Source of the DNA: Sulfurovum sp. | GTDB taxonomy: Bacteria; Campylobacterota; Campylobacteria; Campylobacterales; Sulfurovaceae | Assembly: GCF_015493435.1 (NCBI RefSeq) | Contig: NZ_WGDD01000003.1 | Span: forward strand, 1-46,507 | Length of the DNA: 46,507 nucleotides | Direction of reading: 5' to 3' | In this document: positions 31,904-40,240 of the stretch, in pieces | Position numbering within the stretch: position 1 is the first letter of the stretch | Layout of the letters: each line of letters opens with the position of its first letter | Program-made: the position numbers and the translations under genes | Notes under the pieces: generated by a model | What the model saw: the letters and a program-made list of their open reading frames with translations, nothing else | The model's database searches: none | Told to the model about the DNA's origin: nothing

Positions 31904-32485
31904 ATGAGTAAAATAAGTCAAGACATATTATTGAAAAGAGCTGAAAAAGCATTTCTTGAGGGTAAATATACGGCAGCACTGCGTTCGTACGGGTTGATTT
32001 TGAAAGATTACCCTTCCCTTGACGAAGCGAAAGTAGGAGCATACCTGAGTGACCTCGGACTTGAAAGCGAAGAGGAAGCCCAGGCCCTGTTCGACTATTA
32101 CCTGATGATCAAAGACAACAAGAAAAATGCGGTTGAGATCATCCATTCGCTGATAGAATCGCTCGATACAACCAAAGAAAGTATTCGCCAGCTTCTGACT
32201 TCTCCCGAAGAAGAGGAAGTAGAATACGGAGATGGTATCCGTTATGCGGACTTTCTTGCTCTGGTCGAGAGCAGAGGCAGCTTCAAGCAGGCATTTGAGG
32301 ACATTATGTTCTCTACCAAAGTAGTGATCACGGATAAAGATGAATTCATCGACTTTGTGACCAAGCTTGCCGATGAAGGATTTGACGAAATGGCACTGGG
32401 ATACCTGGATGCTACGGCAAGTCTTTTCGGCAATGACCAGGAAGTACTGGCACTCTATAATGTCGTGCAGGGAATCAAAAAGTGA
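31904..32485 (+). CDS. TPR-like hypothetical protein upstream of murE
   Basis: 193 residues, predicted all-helical and acidic. RAEKAFLEGKYTAALRSYGLILKDYPSLDEAKVGAYLS resembles one or two tetratricopeptide repeats; the rest has no motif that I know. No signal peptide, so cytoplasmic. Its ATG is one base after the Nfu stop, and its end overlaps the murE GTG by 4 bp, so it is translationally coupled to both. Confidence 0.8.
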   Translation: MSKISQDILLKRAEKAFLEGKYTAALRSYGLILKDYPSLDEAKVGAYLSDLGLESEEEAQALFDYYLMIKDNKKNAVEIIHSLIESLDTTKESIRQLLTSPEEEEVEYGDGIRYADFLALVESRGSFKQAFEDIMFSTKVVITDKDEFIDFVTKLADEGFDEMALGYLDATASLFGNDQEVLALYNVVQGIKK

Positions 32486-33780
32486 AAATCAATTTTGACC
32501 TGGAAGGTTTTGCCTTTATTACCGACAATACCGCTAAACTTGACAGTGAAACCCTTTTTCTTAAAACGGCACAAAATACACCCTATTTTGAAAAACTTGA
32601 AAAGAAGCCGGATTTCATTACCCCGGAAGCGCTGATCGCTCTCTGGGAACTGGAAAAGATGAAAGTAGTGGGCGTAACGGGTACAAACGGCAAAACAACT
32701 GTAACGGCAGCCATCTACTCTTTTCTGCTTGACCTCGGCGAAAAGCCGGCACTTCAGGGTACGCGGGGACTTTTTGCAGAAGAACAGCGCCTAGAAGAAA
32801 AAAGTATGACAACCCCATCGATACTCGAAACGCTGCACAATATGAAGCAGACAGCCGACAGGGGATGCAATTACTTTATTATGGAGGTCAGTTCGCATGC
32901 GATCGATCAACAGCGTATAGAAGGACTTGTATTTGCGCTGAAAGTGCATACCAATGTTACCAGTGACCATCTGGACTACCATGGAACAGTCGAAGAGTAT
33001 AGGCGTGTCAAGAGCCTTTTCTTTGCCGATGATACGATGAAACTGCTCAACAAAGATGATATTAAACATATTAGCTATAACCCGAAGCATGCGTACAGTT
33101 ACGGCGTAGACGAACCGGCAACCTATAAAGTGCAGGCATTTTCTCTGCTGCACGGCATTACCGCGGGGATCAAGTATATGCAGGAAGAAGCGACATTCCA
33201 TTCACCGATGATGGGCCTCTTCAATCTCTTTAACCTGATGGCTGCGATAGGGGCAGTACACTTGCTGACCAAGCGCCCCATTCAGGAGATCTGCGATGTG
33301 GTTGAAAACTTTGCCGGTGTAGCCGGACGGATGGAAGTCGTGAGCCGTGAGCCGCTTGTCATCGTCGACTTTGCCCATACGGATGACGGGATACATGCCG
33401 TACTGGAGTCCATGAAAGACAGAGATATCTCTGTAGTCTTCGGTGCCGGCGGCAACCGAGACAGAGAGAAGCGTCCCCGTATGGGAGCCGCGGCAGGCAG
33501 ATATGCAAACAAGATCTATGTGACTTCCGACAACCCGCGCAATGAAGTGCCGGAGATGATACTTGAAGACATTCTTGTGGGGTTGCATGGCAAAGAACAT
33601 GTGACGGCGACACCGGACAGACGACTTGCGATAAAAATGGCATTGGAGGCATTGGAGCCGAATGAAGTGCTGCTTATTCTGGGTAAGGGTGATGAGGATT
33701 ACCAGGAGATCAGAGGAGTGAAACATCATTTTGATGACAGGGAAGTTGTTCGGGAGTTGCTGGCTGAACGACAGAGTTGA
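32482..33780 (+). CDS. murE: UDP-MurNAc-tripeptide synthetase
   Basis: 432 residues. It adds meso-diaminopimelate to UDP-MurNAc-L-Ala-D-Glu with ATP. ATP loop GTNGKTT (67-73), the HTNVTSDHLDYHGT stretch with the carbamoylated-Lys neighbourhood (YRRVKSLFF), and DNPR near residue 350, the motif that selects meso-DAP over Lys. The N-terminal UDP-binding domain is short, as in other Campylobacterota. Start GTG overlapping the preceding TGA. Confidence 0.96.
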   Translation: MKINFDLEGFAFITDNTAKLDSETLFLKTAQNTPYFEKLEKKPDFITPEALIALWELEKMKVVGVTGTNGKTTVTAAIYSFLLDLGEKPALQGTRGLFAEEQRLEEKSMTTPSILETLHNMKQTADRGCNYFIMEVSSHAIDQQRIEGLVFALKVHTNVTSDHLDYHGTVEEYRRVKSLFFADDTMKLLNKDDIKHISYNPKHAYSYGVDEPATYKVQAFSLLHGITAGIKYMQEEATFHSPMMGLFNLFNLMAAIGAVHLLTKRPIQEICDVVENFAGVAGRMEVVSREPLVIVDFAHTDDGIHAVLESMKDRDISVVFGAGGNRDREKRPRMGAAAGRYANKIYVTSDNPRNEVPEMILEDILVGLHGKEHVTATPDRRLAIKMALEALEPNEVLLILGKGDEDYQEIRGVKHHFDDREVVRELLAERQS

Positions 33781-33868
33781 CCTAACCCTCTATCGCGCAG
33801 GGTAATGTACCCTTAATGGTGACTTTCTCATTCTTTTGTGTCAAAATTCTGCGGAGCAATGCGCAACA

Positions 33869-35170
33869 CTATGCCTGCGGCATATTCATTTCAAATTTTT
33901 CTCCTGTCTCCTGTGTATGTCTGTAGAGTTTCCATGCATGAATGATCTGATAGGCCATCCATGCGAAAGACAGTATGGTCAAGAGACCGGCAAAATAGAT
34001 GAAGGGTGCAATAAAAAGTGACACTGTAAATGTGACAAGTGTTGTCAGGTGGATGTAAAGATGTTTGTTGGCTGTTTTGGGATGAATGACTTCATGCATC
34101 ATGGGAGCAGTAAAGTAGCCCTGACTGTTGAGGTGGAACCAGGTAAGGAACGGGATGATCTTGTAGAACATGGCAAAGACAATGCTCAATGCAAAAAAGG
34201 CAAAGAAAAGATAGCTGAGTGCTTTGATGCTTTCTATGTCAACAAACCGCGAAAATACCAGTGCGGCCATGGAGAGAAGAAGCGAGGCAAGCCCCGTTCT
34301 CCAGAACCATACGGTTGCGTCGGACAGGGGACGTTTTTTCTGTGTCAACCTCAAAAGTGTCAACAGTGCATAGGCGCTTAACACCAGTGCCAGCACTATA
34401 TCTGCAATGACCCATGCCGCAGGGAAGAAAAGTCCCGTAATGAAAGTGATGATGAGCAATCCCAGAATACCCATGGGCAAATAGTAGCTGACAGCCTTCG
34501 GGTAGGGCGGTGTGACATAGAACATTTCTATGACCTGGAAAGAGATGGAGATGATCAGCAGGCTGATCCATCCGAAGAGTCCGAAAGAATAGTGTCCTTC
34601 TTTCATTTGGACGAAATAGCTTCCTGCGATCGTTCCCGAGAGTGCCGCAGTCAGGTAGAGTGCCAGGATGACGAGTATGGCGAGAGATAGAAGCGCCATG
34701 ACCATGCCTTTTGAAGACGCACTGTGGTAGGTCAGTTCAAAAAGATTTTTGAGCATCACTGCGACAATATAGAAAATGCTGCTGCCCAACAGGAGGGAAG
34801 CCAGTGCATAGAGCCAGGGCAGTGATGTCTGAAAAGCGGCAAGCAGGGCAAAAATACCGGCAGTAAAAGGATACTGAAGCAGGTTGGCTTTCTGCTGAGG
34901 TGCAGCGAGTCTGACCCCCGCAATGACAGGCAGCATCTGGAAGAGGGCTGCAAACATAAAGGAAAGCATGACCCCGAGGGTCAGTGTATGAGTCAGAATG
35001 ACGGCCTGCATGCTCTGTGCATCAAATATGGCCGTACCGAAAAAGAGGATGAATATGCCGGCGAGAATACCAAAAAGCGCACCGGAAAAAAAGAAACGCA
35101 GAACGACCGAGATTGGAGGTGCCTGGTCGAGAGAGAGTCCGTTCTGGTTAAACACGCAGGAGTTCCTCAA
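33869..35170 (-). CDS. Multi-spanning (about 12 TM) membrane protein, NnrS/haem-copper-oxidase-like
   Basis: 433 residues, nearly all hydrophobic helices. HTLTLGVMLSFMFAALFQMLPV, SFQVIEMFYVTPPYP and MFYKIIPFLTWFHLNSQGYFTAPMMHEVI carry His residues placed as haem or metal ligands might be. I see a general likeness to NnrS and to subunit I of haem-copper oxidases but no diagnostic motif. It is last in the minus-strand operon with DUF2249, hemerythrin and FmdE-like genes; its start overlaps the DUF2249 gene by 23 bp. Context suggests nitric-oxide or anaerobic respiration stress. Confidence 0.6.
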   Translation of the reverse strand: MRNSCVFNQNGLSLDQAPPISVVLRFFFSGALFGILAGIFILFFGTAIFDAQSMQAVILTHTLTLGVMLSFMFAALFQMLPVIAGVRLAAPQQKANLLQYPFTAGIFALLAAFQTSLPWLYALASLLLGSSIFYIVAVMLKNLFELTYHSASSKGMVMALLSLAILVILALYLTAALSGTIAGSYFVQMKEGHYSFGLFGWISLLIISISFQVIEMFYVTPPYPKAVSYYLPMGILGLLIITFITGLFFPAAWVIADIVLALVLSAYALLTLLRLTQKKRPLSDATVWFWRTGLASLLLSMAALVFSRFVDIESIKALSYLFFAFFALSIVFAMFYKIIPFLTWFHLNSQGYFTAPMMHEVIHPKTANKHLYIHLTTLVTFTVSLFIAPFIYFAGLLTILSFAWMAYQIIHAWKLYRHTQETGEKFEMNMPQA

Positions 35171-35408
35171 GTTCTATGGCCGGGTTTCTGGCCACAAGTA
35201 CGTGCCAGTTCCCCTCATCGTCTTCCCTGCTGAGTGACTGGAAGCCCTGTTCCTTGGCAAGGTCGAGCAGGGGGACGGGGTTTTTTCGGTGAAGCATATA
35301 GAAATAACTGTCATCATCGAGCTTTTGGAGTGCCCTTATGGCGTGTTCAAGCGGTTTTGGGTGTTCCAGTTCTCTTGCATCGAGATCAATTTTTTTCAAT
35401 TCCGACAT
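35148..35408 (-). CDS. DUF2249 domain protein
   Basis: 86 residues. IDLDARELEHPKPLEHAIRALQKLDDDSYFYMLHRKNPVPLLDLAKEQGF is the DUF2249 pattern (DxR-ExPxP, then HxxxPxPLL), a fold near SirA/TusA without the catalytic Cys. Its genes often sit with hemerythrins and denitrification genes. It overlaps the membrane protein gene. Confidence 0.85.
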   Translation of the reverse strand: MSELKKIDLDARELEHPKPLEHAIRALQKLDDDSYFYMLHRKNPVPLLDLAKEQGFQSLSREDDEGNWHVLVARNPAIELEELLRV

Positions 35409-35410
35409 GA

Positions 35411-35851
35411 TCAGAGCACTACCTCTTTCATTTTCCCAAGTGTTTCCGTTTTGATTTCAGGCGGCAGTACTCTGTCACACATGGCATAGAGCATTTGTTC
35501 CTCCTTCATATTGTGCTGCTGCAGAAGGATCATCATGGATTCACACAGAGAAAGGTAGGCATCTCTGTCTTCTGATTCAAGGGCTTCGGCCAGTTTGCCT
35601 ATGAGGCCTCTGACCTGTTCATGTTCATAGCGCATAACCTGCGTCGGACCTTCTGCACTGCCTGTCTGGGCTTCAAAAGCAGGGAAAAGTTCATCTTCTT
35701 CCCGTTTAAAATGCCTGAGTGTATCATCGGCAAAGTGTAAAAAAGCTTTTTCCGCCTCTTCCCATTTCCCTTCTGCCGCCAACTGTTCTGCCTGTGCAAA
35801 CTCCGTATCGCAGTCTCTGTGTTCCTGTGTCATGAATTGTGAAATGATCAT
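35411..35851 (-). CDS. Hemerythrin-domain protein
   Basis: 146 residues. His/Glu residues of a di-iron four-helix bundle are visible: TQEHRDCD, FADDTLRHFKREEDELF, MRYEHEQVRG and LLQQHNMKEEQMLY. It probably binds O2 or NO at a di-iron centre and may act in oxygen/NO sensing or Fe-S repair, as in RIC-like proteins. It lies 2 bp from the DUF2249 gene. Confidence 0.88.
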   Translation of the reverse strand: MIISQFMTQEHRDCDTEFAQAEQLAAEGKWEEAEKAFLHFADDTLRHFKREEDELFPAFEAQTGSAEGPTQVMRYEHEQVRGLIGKLAEALESEDRDAYLSLCESMMILLQQHNMKEEQMLYAMCDRVLPPEIKTETLGKMKEVVL

Positions 35852-35875
35852 GTTTAGATCCTTGAAAGTTTTTTA

Positions 35876-36478
35876 TTATTTAATGGTGATCATTTGATCC
35901 CAAAGTGCTGCAGAGAGGAGGATCTTCTCTACACGTGCCTGCCACAGCTGTCCGAACTTTTTGCGTTCTCCTGCAGATGCGAGCCCCTGAAGACTTTTTC
36001 CCATCAGCGGCTGCATGGCAGGATCAGCCGGGATAATGGAAGGGTTGTAGCTCAGTGTTACACTGCGGTTCGTGTCAGTCCTTGTCAGTGTGACTTCTCC
36101 TTCCATAGGAACATCGTAATGCAGAAGATTGTTCCTGGAAAAGTGGCCGCCGATCCCTTTGAAACCGCCGATCCCGTTCGCTCCTGCGATAAATGCAATG
36201 ACATTGCCGATCACTCCGGTCACGCCTTCTGCTTCATTTTCATGCAGGGAAACACGAATGGAACCGCGCCGCGGCAGTTCGTTGCCATACAGTGCCGCAA
36301 GTCCTTTTTTGGCCATGAGGTAGGCACCTGCCACTGTAGGGCAGGAGTGCCCTGCCAGTTTGACACAGTCAAGATAAGTGATCTCCATCAAGCCTTCTTC
36401 AAAAGCTCCGAGAAAGTTACTGAGGGGGTCTTCCAACTCTATGGGTTCGACCTGGTCAAAAAAATCAGGATATGTCAT
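35876..36478 (-). CDS. FmdE-like protein
   Basis: 200 residues. CVKLAGHSCPTVAGAYLMAKKGLAALYG near residue 40 is the FmdE pattern (Cys and His residues as likely metal ligands), followed by GVTGVIGNVIAFIAGANGIGGFKGIGGHF. FmdE was named from formylmethanofuran dehydrogenase operons, but related proteins occur in anaerobes that lack that pathway; the role here is unknown. First gene of the operon, directly behind the FNR-type box. Confidence 0.75.
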   Translation of the reverse strand: MTYPDFFDQVEPIELEDPLSNFLGAFEEGLMEITYLDCVKLAGHSCPTVAGAYLMAKKGLAALYGNELPRRGSIRVSLHENEAEGVTGVIGNVIAFIAGANGIGGFKGIGGHFSRNNLLHYDVPMEGEVTLTRTDTNRSVTLSYNPSIIPADPAMQPLMGKSLQGLASAGERKKFGQLWQARVEKILLSAALWDQMITIK

Positions 36479-36509
36479 GGGCGTCCTTCCGACTGTTGTA
36501 TTGAAAGAG

Positions 36510-36551
36510 ATTATAGAATAAAAAAGTAAATCACAGCTTGATATTTATCAA
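36510..36551 (-). promoter_or_regulatory. FNR/CRP-type box and -10 of the FmdE-hemerythrin operon
   Basis: TTGATATTTATCAA (36538-36551) is a perfect FNR-type palindrome. On the minus strand TATAAT lies at 36515-36510, so the box centre is 32 bp from the -10 centre, i.e. about -41.5, the class II activator position. A plus-strand TAAAAT (36570-36575) puts the same box at about -37.5 for the divergent ferredoxin gene. Confidence 0.8.
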
Positions 36552-36604
36552 GAATTAAGTAATTAAGAGTAAAATACTCCTAATTAAATATTAAAGGATT
36601 ACCC

Positions 36605-36982
36605 ATGATGCAAGGTGTACCACAACCAGCGTTCTATATTTTCAAATGTCAGCAGTCGGCACCTCCGGGCATGCCAAAACCAAGCTGTGTAAGCCAGAAT
36701 GACCCTGAATCACAGCAGCTCTTCCAGCATTTGGCACAAAGTCTTATGATGAAGGGGATCATCGGGACTGTCCAGCCGATACAGACAGGATGTCTCAACC
36801 GATGCCAGCAGGGGCCTGTGATGCTTGTAGAGCCTGGCCATACCATGTATGTCGGCTTGACCAAAGAGAAGATCGACAGGATCATTGATGAGCATATTAT
36901 CGGAGGAAATGTTGTAGAAGAATATGTCATTCCGCCTGAAATGTGGGGCGAGCCCGTACCTCCGTCGGAAATGATCCGATAA
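36605..36982 (+). CDS. Thioredoxin-like [2Fe-2S] ferredoxin
   Basis: 125 residues. AFYIFKCQQSAPPGMPKPSCVS and QTGCLNRCQQGPVMLVEP give four cysteines in the pattern of the thioredoxin-fold ferredoxins (NuoE-like): C-x11-C and C-x3-C. It would carry single electrons. ATG-ATG start after AAAGGA. Divergent from the FmdE operon and sharing the FNR-type box region, so possibly induced under low oxygen. Confidence 0.88.
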   Translation: MMQGVPQPAFYIFKCQQSAPPGMPKPSCVSQNDPESQQLFQHLAQSLMMKGIIGTVQPIQTGCLNRCQQGPVMLVEPGHTMYVGLTKEKIDRIIDEHIIGGNVVEEYVIPPEMWGEPVPPSEMIR

Positions 36983-37075
36983 TTATTTTCATGTATCGGG
37001 GCCCCTGTGCTCCTGCATGATTACAATTTCTTCATAATTACAGTATAATACAATGATAAGATTTTAAGATTTCGG

Positions 37076-37081
37076 TATAAT
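37076..37081 (+). promoter_or_regulatory. -10 box of panD
   Basis: TATAAT 34 bp upstream of the panD start. A further TATAAT is at 37044-37049. Confidence 0.5.
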
Positions 37082-37114
37082 GCCGTCAATTTAACAGAAT
37101 CAGGTAGGACTATT

Positions 37115-37483
37115 ATGAATATTACCATGCTTTATTCTAAGCTGCATAGAGCGACCGTTACCGATGCCAACCTTAACTATGTCGGTTCCATTACCATAGA
37201 CCAGGACCTTCTCGATGCCGCGAATATGCGTGTGGGACAGAAGATCGATATCGTCAATATCAATAACGGTGAGAGATTTTCCACCTATATTATCTCCGGC
37301 GAAAGAGGCAAGGGAGATATTTGTCTGAACGGTGCGGCGGCACGAAAAGTGCATAAAGGCGACAAGATCATCATTATTGCGTATGCAACGATGAGCGAAG
37401 CGGAAGCGGACAGTCACAGTCCGAAGATCGTGATCCTGGATGACGAGAACGGTATCGCACAGGAATTTGAGGGATTGGAGTAA
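37115..37483 (+). CDS. panD: Aspartate 1-decarboxylase
   Basis: 122 residues. Makes beta-alanine for pantothenate. The self-cleavage site Gly24-Ser25 (NYVGS) is in place, as are Lys9 and the later Tyr/Asn-rich core ([26 protein letters not shown]). The chain is cut between Gly24 and Ser25 to give the pyruvoyl group. ybaB follows after 4 bp. Confidence 0.97.
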   Translation: MNITMLYSKLHRATVTDANLNYVGSITIDQDLLDAANMRVGQKIDIVNINNGERFSTYIISGERGKGDICLNGAAARKVHKGDKIIIIAYATMSEAEADSHSPKIVILDDENGIAQEFEGLE

Positions 37484-37487
37484 GCCT

Positions 37488-37799
37488 ATGTTTGAAGGAT
37501 TGGATCTCGGTAATATGGGAAAGATGATGGAGCAGATGCAGGAGAAAGCAAAAGAGCTTCAGGAACAGGCAAAAAATGTTGAGTTTACGTCCAAGGCAGG
37601 GGGCGGTCTTGTTGAAGTAACCGCGAACGGTGCGGGTGAAGTGATCGATCTGAATATTGATGATTCGCTGCTTGAAGACAAAGAGTCTTTACAGATACTG
37701 CTGATCTCGGCGATGAATGATGTGAATAAAATGATAGAAGACAATAAAAAATCCCAGGCTATGGGTATGATGGGCGGCATGAACCCTTTTGGTTCATAA
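37488..37799 (+). CDS. YbaB/EbfC nucleoid-associated protein
   Basis: 103 residues from the ATG at 37488. MGKMMEQMQEKAKELQEQAKNVEFTSKAGGGLVEVTANGAGEVIDLNIDDSLL is the typical YbaB sequence: a helical arm followed by a strand core. It binds DNA as a dimer. Directly behind panD, so co-transcribed. Confidence 0.95.
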   Translation: MFEGLDLGNMGKMMEQMQEKAKELQEQAKNVEFTSKAGGGLVEVTANGAGEVIDLNIDDSLLEDKESLQILLISAMNDVNKMIEDNKKSQAMGMMGGMNPFGS

Positions 37800-37800
37800 G

Positions 37801-37926
37801 TCAGCGGTTCAGATCGACAAGATAGTTGAACTCTCTGGAGTGCTTCAGTTTTAGAATGCGTTTGGCACTGATGGAGGATTTACCCTCTTTTTGGCGGATG
37901 TTCTGCATGGTTTTACTCAGTTTCAT
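37801..37926 (-). CDS. 41-residue basic protein
   Basis: The reading frame MKLSKTMQNIRQKEGKSSIS... ends one base after the ybaB stop (convergent). An excellent AAAGGAG ribosome-binding site stands before the ATG at 37926, the main reason for calling it. It has many Lys/Arg residues and no membrane segment. I do not know the family. Short enough to be missed by most gene finders. Confidence 0.5.
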   Translation of the reverse strand: MKLSKTMQNIRQKEGKSSISAKRILKLKHSREFNYLVDLNR

Positions 37927-38015
37927 CTTTTCTCCTTTCTTGGTTGGTAGTCTGTCCTTATCGGACGGTGCAACTATAGCGGCCGGATATAACACAATGG
38001 TAACAAGGAGTTACA

Positions 38016-38549
38016 ATGAATGAGCTCACACAAGCGATAGAAAATGATTCGATCGCCAAACTCAAGTCTCTGCTTCAGGCAGGGACAGACCTGAATAAGC
38101 CTATTCTCATAGGCGAAGAGTACGATCTTGAGGAATATGATGAGATCAGTCCGCTCTTTTATGCTATCAGAAAGTATGCTTCTCTTGAAATGATAGAGCT
38201 GATGCTTGAAAACGGTGTAGATCTCTACGCGACAGACAGTGACGGCATATCGGCACTGGATATGGCGATCAAATTCAAACGAAAAGAGATCATACGGTAC
38301 TGCATTGACAAAGGGATGGAACTGAACAGTACCAAACGAAAAAGCGGTATTCTTCCGGTTATGCTGGCTGCCTGTTTTTCTGATACCGAACTGGTCCAGA
38401 TGCTGCTGGACCATGGGGCAGATATCAACGCGACGGATGCTTCCGGAATGAGTGCCAAAGACTATGCCAAAAAGCTCGGGCAGAAAAAGATGGTCGCCTA
38501 TCTTTCCGAAAAAGGCGCCAGGCATAACCTTTATCCCGAAGAAGCATGA
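38016..38549 (+). CDS. Ankyrin-repeat protein
   Basis: 177 residues with about four ankyrin repeats: LLQAGTDLNKPI, DEISPLFYAIRKYASLEMIELMLENGVDLYA, DGISALDMAIKFKRKEIIRYCIDKGMELN, GILPVMLAACFSDTELVQMLLDHGADINATDASGMSAKDYAKKLG. No signal peptide. A protein-binding scaffold with unknown partner. AAGGAG precedes the ATG. Confidence 0.9.
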   Translation: MNELTQAIENDSIAKLKSLLQAGTDLNKPILIGEEYDLEEYDEISPLFYAIRKYASLEMIELMLENGVDLYATDSDGISALDMAIKFKRKEIIRYCIDKGMELNSTKRKSGILPVMLAACFSDTELVQMLLDHGADINATDASGMSAKDYAKKLGQKKMVAYLSEKGARHNLYPEEA

Positions 38550-38569
38550 TCTTCTTCATCGGGCATTTT
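38535..38569 (+). terminator. Probable terminator at the end of the ankyrin gene
   Basis: CCCGA..GAAG (from 38535) pairs with CTTC..TCGGG (ending 38563), overlapping the stop codon; CATTTTC follows. Confidence 0.5.
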
Positions 38570-38609
38570 CTCTGCGCATAACATACTTGAATTATCTTTC
38601 TTTCTGCGT

Positions 38610-38641
38610 GTAATCGTTCTGTAACTATTTTTTTCTATACT
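38610..38641 (+). promoter_or_regulatory. Pho-box-like promoter of the first porin
   Basis: GTAAT (38610) and GTAAC (38621), 11 bp apart, then TATACT (38636-38641) 15 bp after the second repeat. The same spacing occurs at 41862, 43185 and 44855. Confidence 0.7.
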
Positions 38642-38674
38642 TCCGCCATCTTAAACAAAACAAGGAAGATAAAC

Positions 38675-40033
38675 ATGAAAAAAATCGTACTTTCATCCGT
38701 CGCAATTGCAACACTGGCTTTGACAGGGGCAAATGCAGACAGTACAAGTGATATTGCCGAAATGAAGGCGATGATGAAGCAGATGAACCAGCGTCTGGCG
38801 AAGCTTGAGACAGAGAACAGGCAGCTTAAAACAAAAGTAGCACAGAATAAAAAAGCAATGACTCACAAAAAGAAGTCTACGCATGTAGCGGCCAAACCGG
38901 CACATCATAAAGAAGCAACAGCTGAAGAAGAGAATGTCATGCAGAAGTTCGCGAAAGCGACACCGACATTTGCAAAAGCATCCAAGCTGAAATTCTCCGG
39001 TGTCCATTACCTTGGGTTCGTACATGGCAACAATAAAGACCATTTGACAGGAAAATCAAACAGTTATAATGATTTTGAATCAAGACGAAACTATATCCAG
39101 GTCAAGGCATATTTATTTGATGATCCAAAGAGTTACGCAAGAATTACACTTGATACCCACCAGGTAGGGAACGGTAAAGATGTCAATAACGGTGATGTTG
39201 TCAAAGGCGGCAATACGGGAGACTGGGAAGTACGTCTCAAATATGCATACCTGTATATTAATGACATTCTTCCGTATACGGGCGTAGAGTTTGGCCAGGC
39301 GCACAGACCATGGATCGATTATGAAGAGCACCATGGATGGCTGTACAGATCTATCTCAAAAACCTTTGTTGAGAAGGGACAGGATGCCGACTTTACCAAT
39401 TCTGCTGACCTTGGGGTGAACTTCAAGACAAAAACAGAATACTTTTCTTCTGAAATCGGTCTCTTTAACGGAGAAGGGTATCATGGCCTTCTTGACAAAG
39501 ACAGCAATAACGGTTTGAGTTTTGAGTGGAGACTGACAGGAAACCTGCTCGGAACCGGTGAAAAACATGTACATAAGTCAGACACTTATGCGGATGTTTC
39601 TTTTTACGGACAGTACAATACCAGTATGACGAAAAAAGGTGAATTCAACCCGGATACAGGAAAATTTGATGGTGATTTTGTATGGTACGGGTTCAATGCG
39701 GTATACAACCAGCCCGAATTCCTGATTGCCGGAAACTATTTGAAGTCCACCAAAGCGAGTCCTTCCTATAAAGGTAACGGCTGGTCAGTCAATGGTGAGT
39801 TGAGACTGCTGACCTTTGATGAAAATCTTGATGACTGGAATATTATCGGTAGATATGACAAATGGGATCTTGACAGCGGTGAGTCCAGAAAAACGTGGAT
39901 TGCCGGTCTCGGTTATACATGGAATAAAAATGTTGAATTCATTCTGAACTATGAGGATGATACCGATACACGTACTGTGGCGATCGACAATGAAACACAA
40001 AGAGTGCTCTTTACTGCAGATGTGAAGTGGTAA
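38675..40033 (+). CDS. Porin, probably phosphate-selective (OprP/OprO-like)
   Basis: 452 residues: a signal peptide (cut near ANA), a coiled-coil (about 27-60), a Lys/His-rich linker (about 65-85) and a beta-barrel. FESRRNYIQVKAYLFDDPKSYARITLDTHQ and the VRLKYAYLYINDILPYTGVEFGQAHRPWIDYEEHHGW block resemble OprP/OprO phosphate porins. It ends in VLFTADVKW, a final aromatic residue. The Pho-box-like promoter supports a phosphate role. Confidence 0.8.
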   Translation: MKKIVLSSVAIATLALTGANADSTSDIAEMKAMMKQMNQRLAKLETENRQLKTKVAQNKKAMTHKKKSTHVAAKPAHHKEATAEEENVMQKFAKATPTFAKASKLKFSGVHYLGFVHGNNKDHLTGKSNSYNDFESRRNYIQVKAYLFDDPKSYARITLDTHQVGNGKDVNNGDVVKGGNTGDWEVRLKYAYLYINDILPYTGVEFGQAHRPWIDYEEHHGWLYRSISKTFVEKGQDADFTNSADLGVNFKTKTEYFSSEIGLFNGEGYHGLLDKDSNNGLSFEWRLTGNLLGTGEKHVHKSDTYADVSFYGQYNTSMTKKGEFNPDTGKFDGDFVWYGFNAVYNQPEFLIAGNYLKSTKASPSYKGNGWSVNGELRLLTFDENLDDWNIIGRYDKWDLDSGESRKTWIAGLGYTWNKNVEFILNYEDDTDTRTVAIDNETQRVLFTADVKW

Positions 40034-40240
40034 TTTTTATATCTCTCTGTCCTCCCCATGCGGACTGACGGGGGTATCGTCTGATGATATCTCGGCCAGC
40101 CTGCTCTTGAAATATGTTTGAATACCCTTTCCCTTGTTGCACTTCAGGCAATATCTTTGCTATTCCATGCTATTATTAGAGGTGTCCTTACTCTGTCAGG
40201 GGTTGCTACAGGTATGAGTGTGTGAAGAAAGAGGGAAATA

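Noticed and set aside
33799-33813. AGGGTA-ATG-TACCCT hairpin after murE as a terminator
   Set aside because: Short stem with a three-base loop and no T tract; too weak to call.
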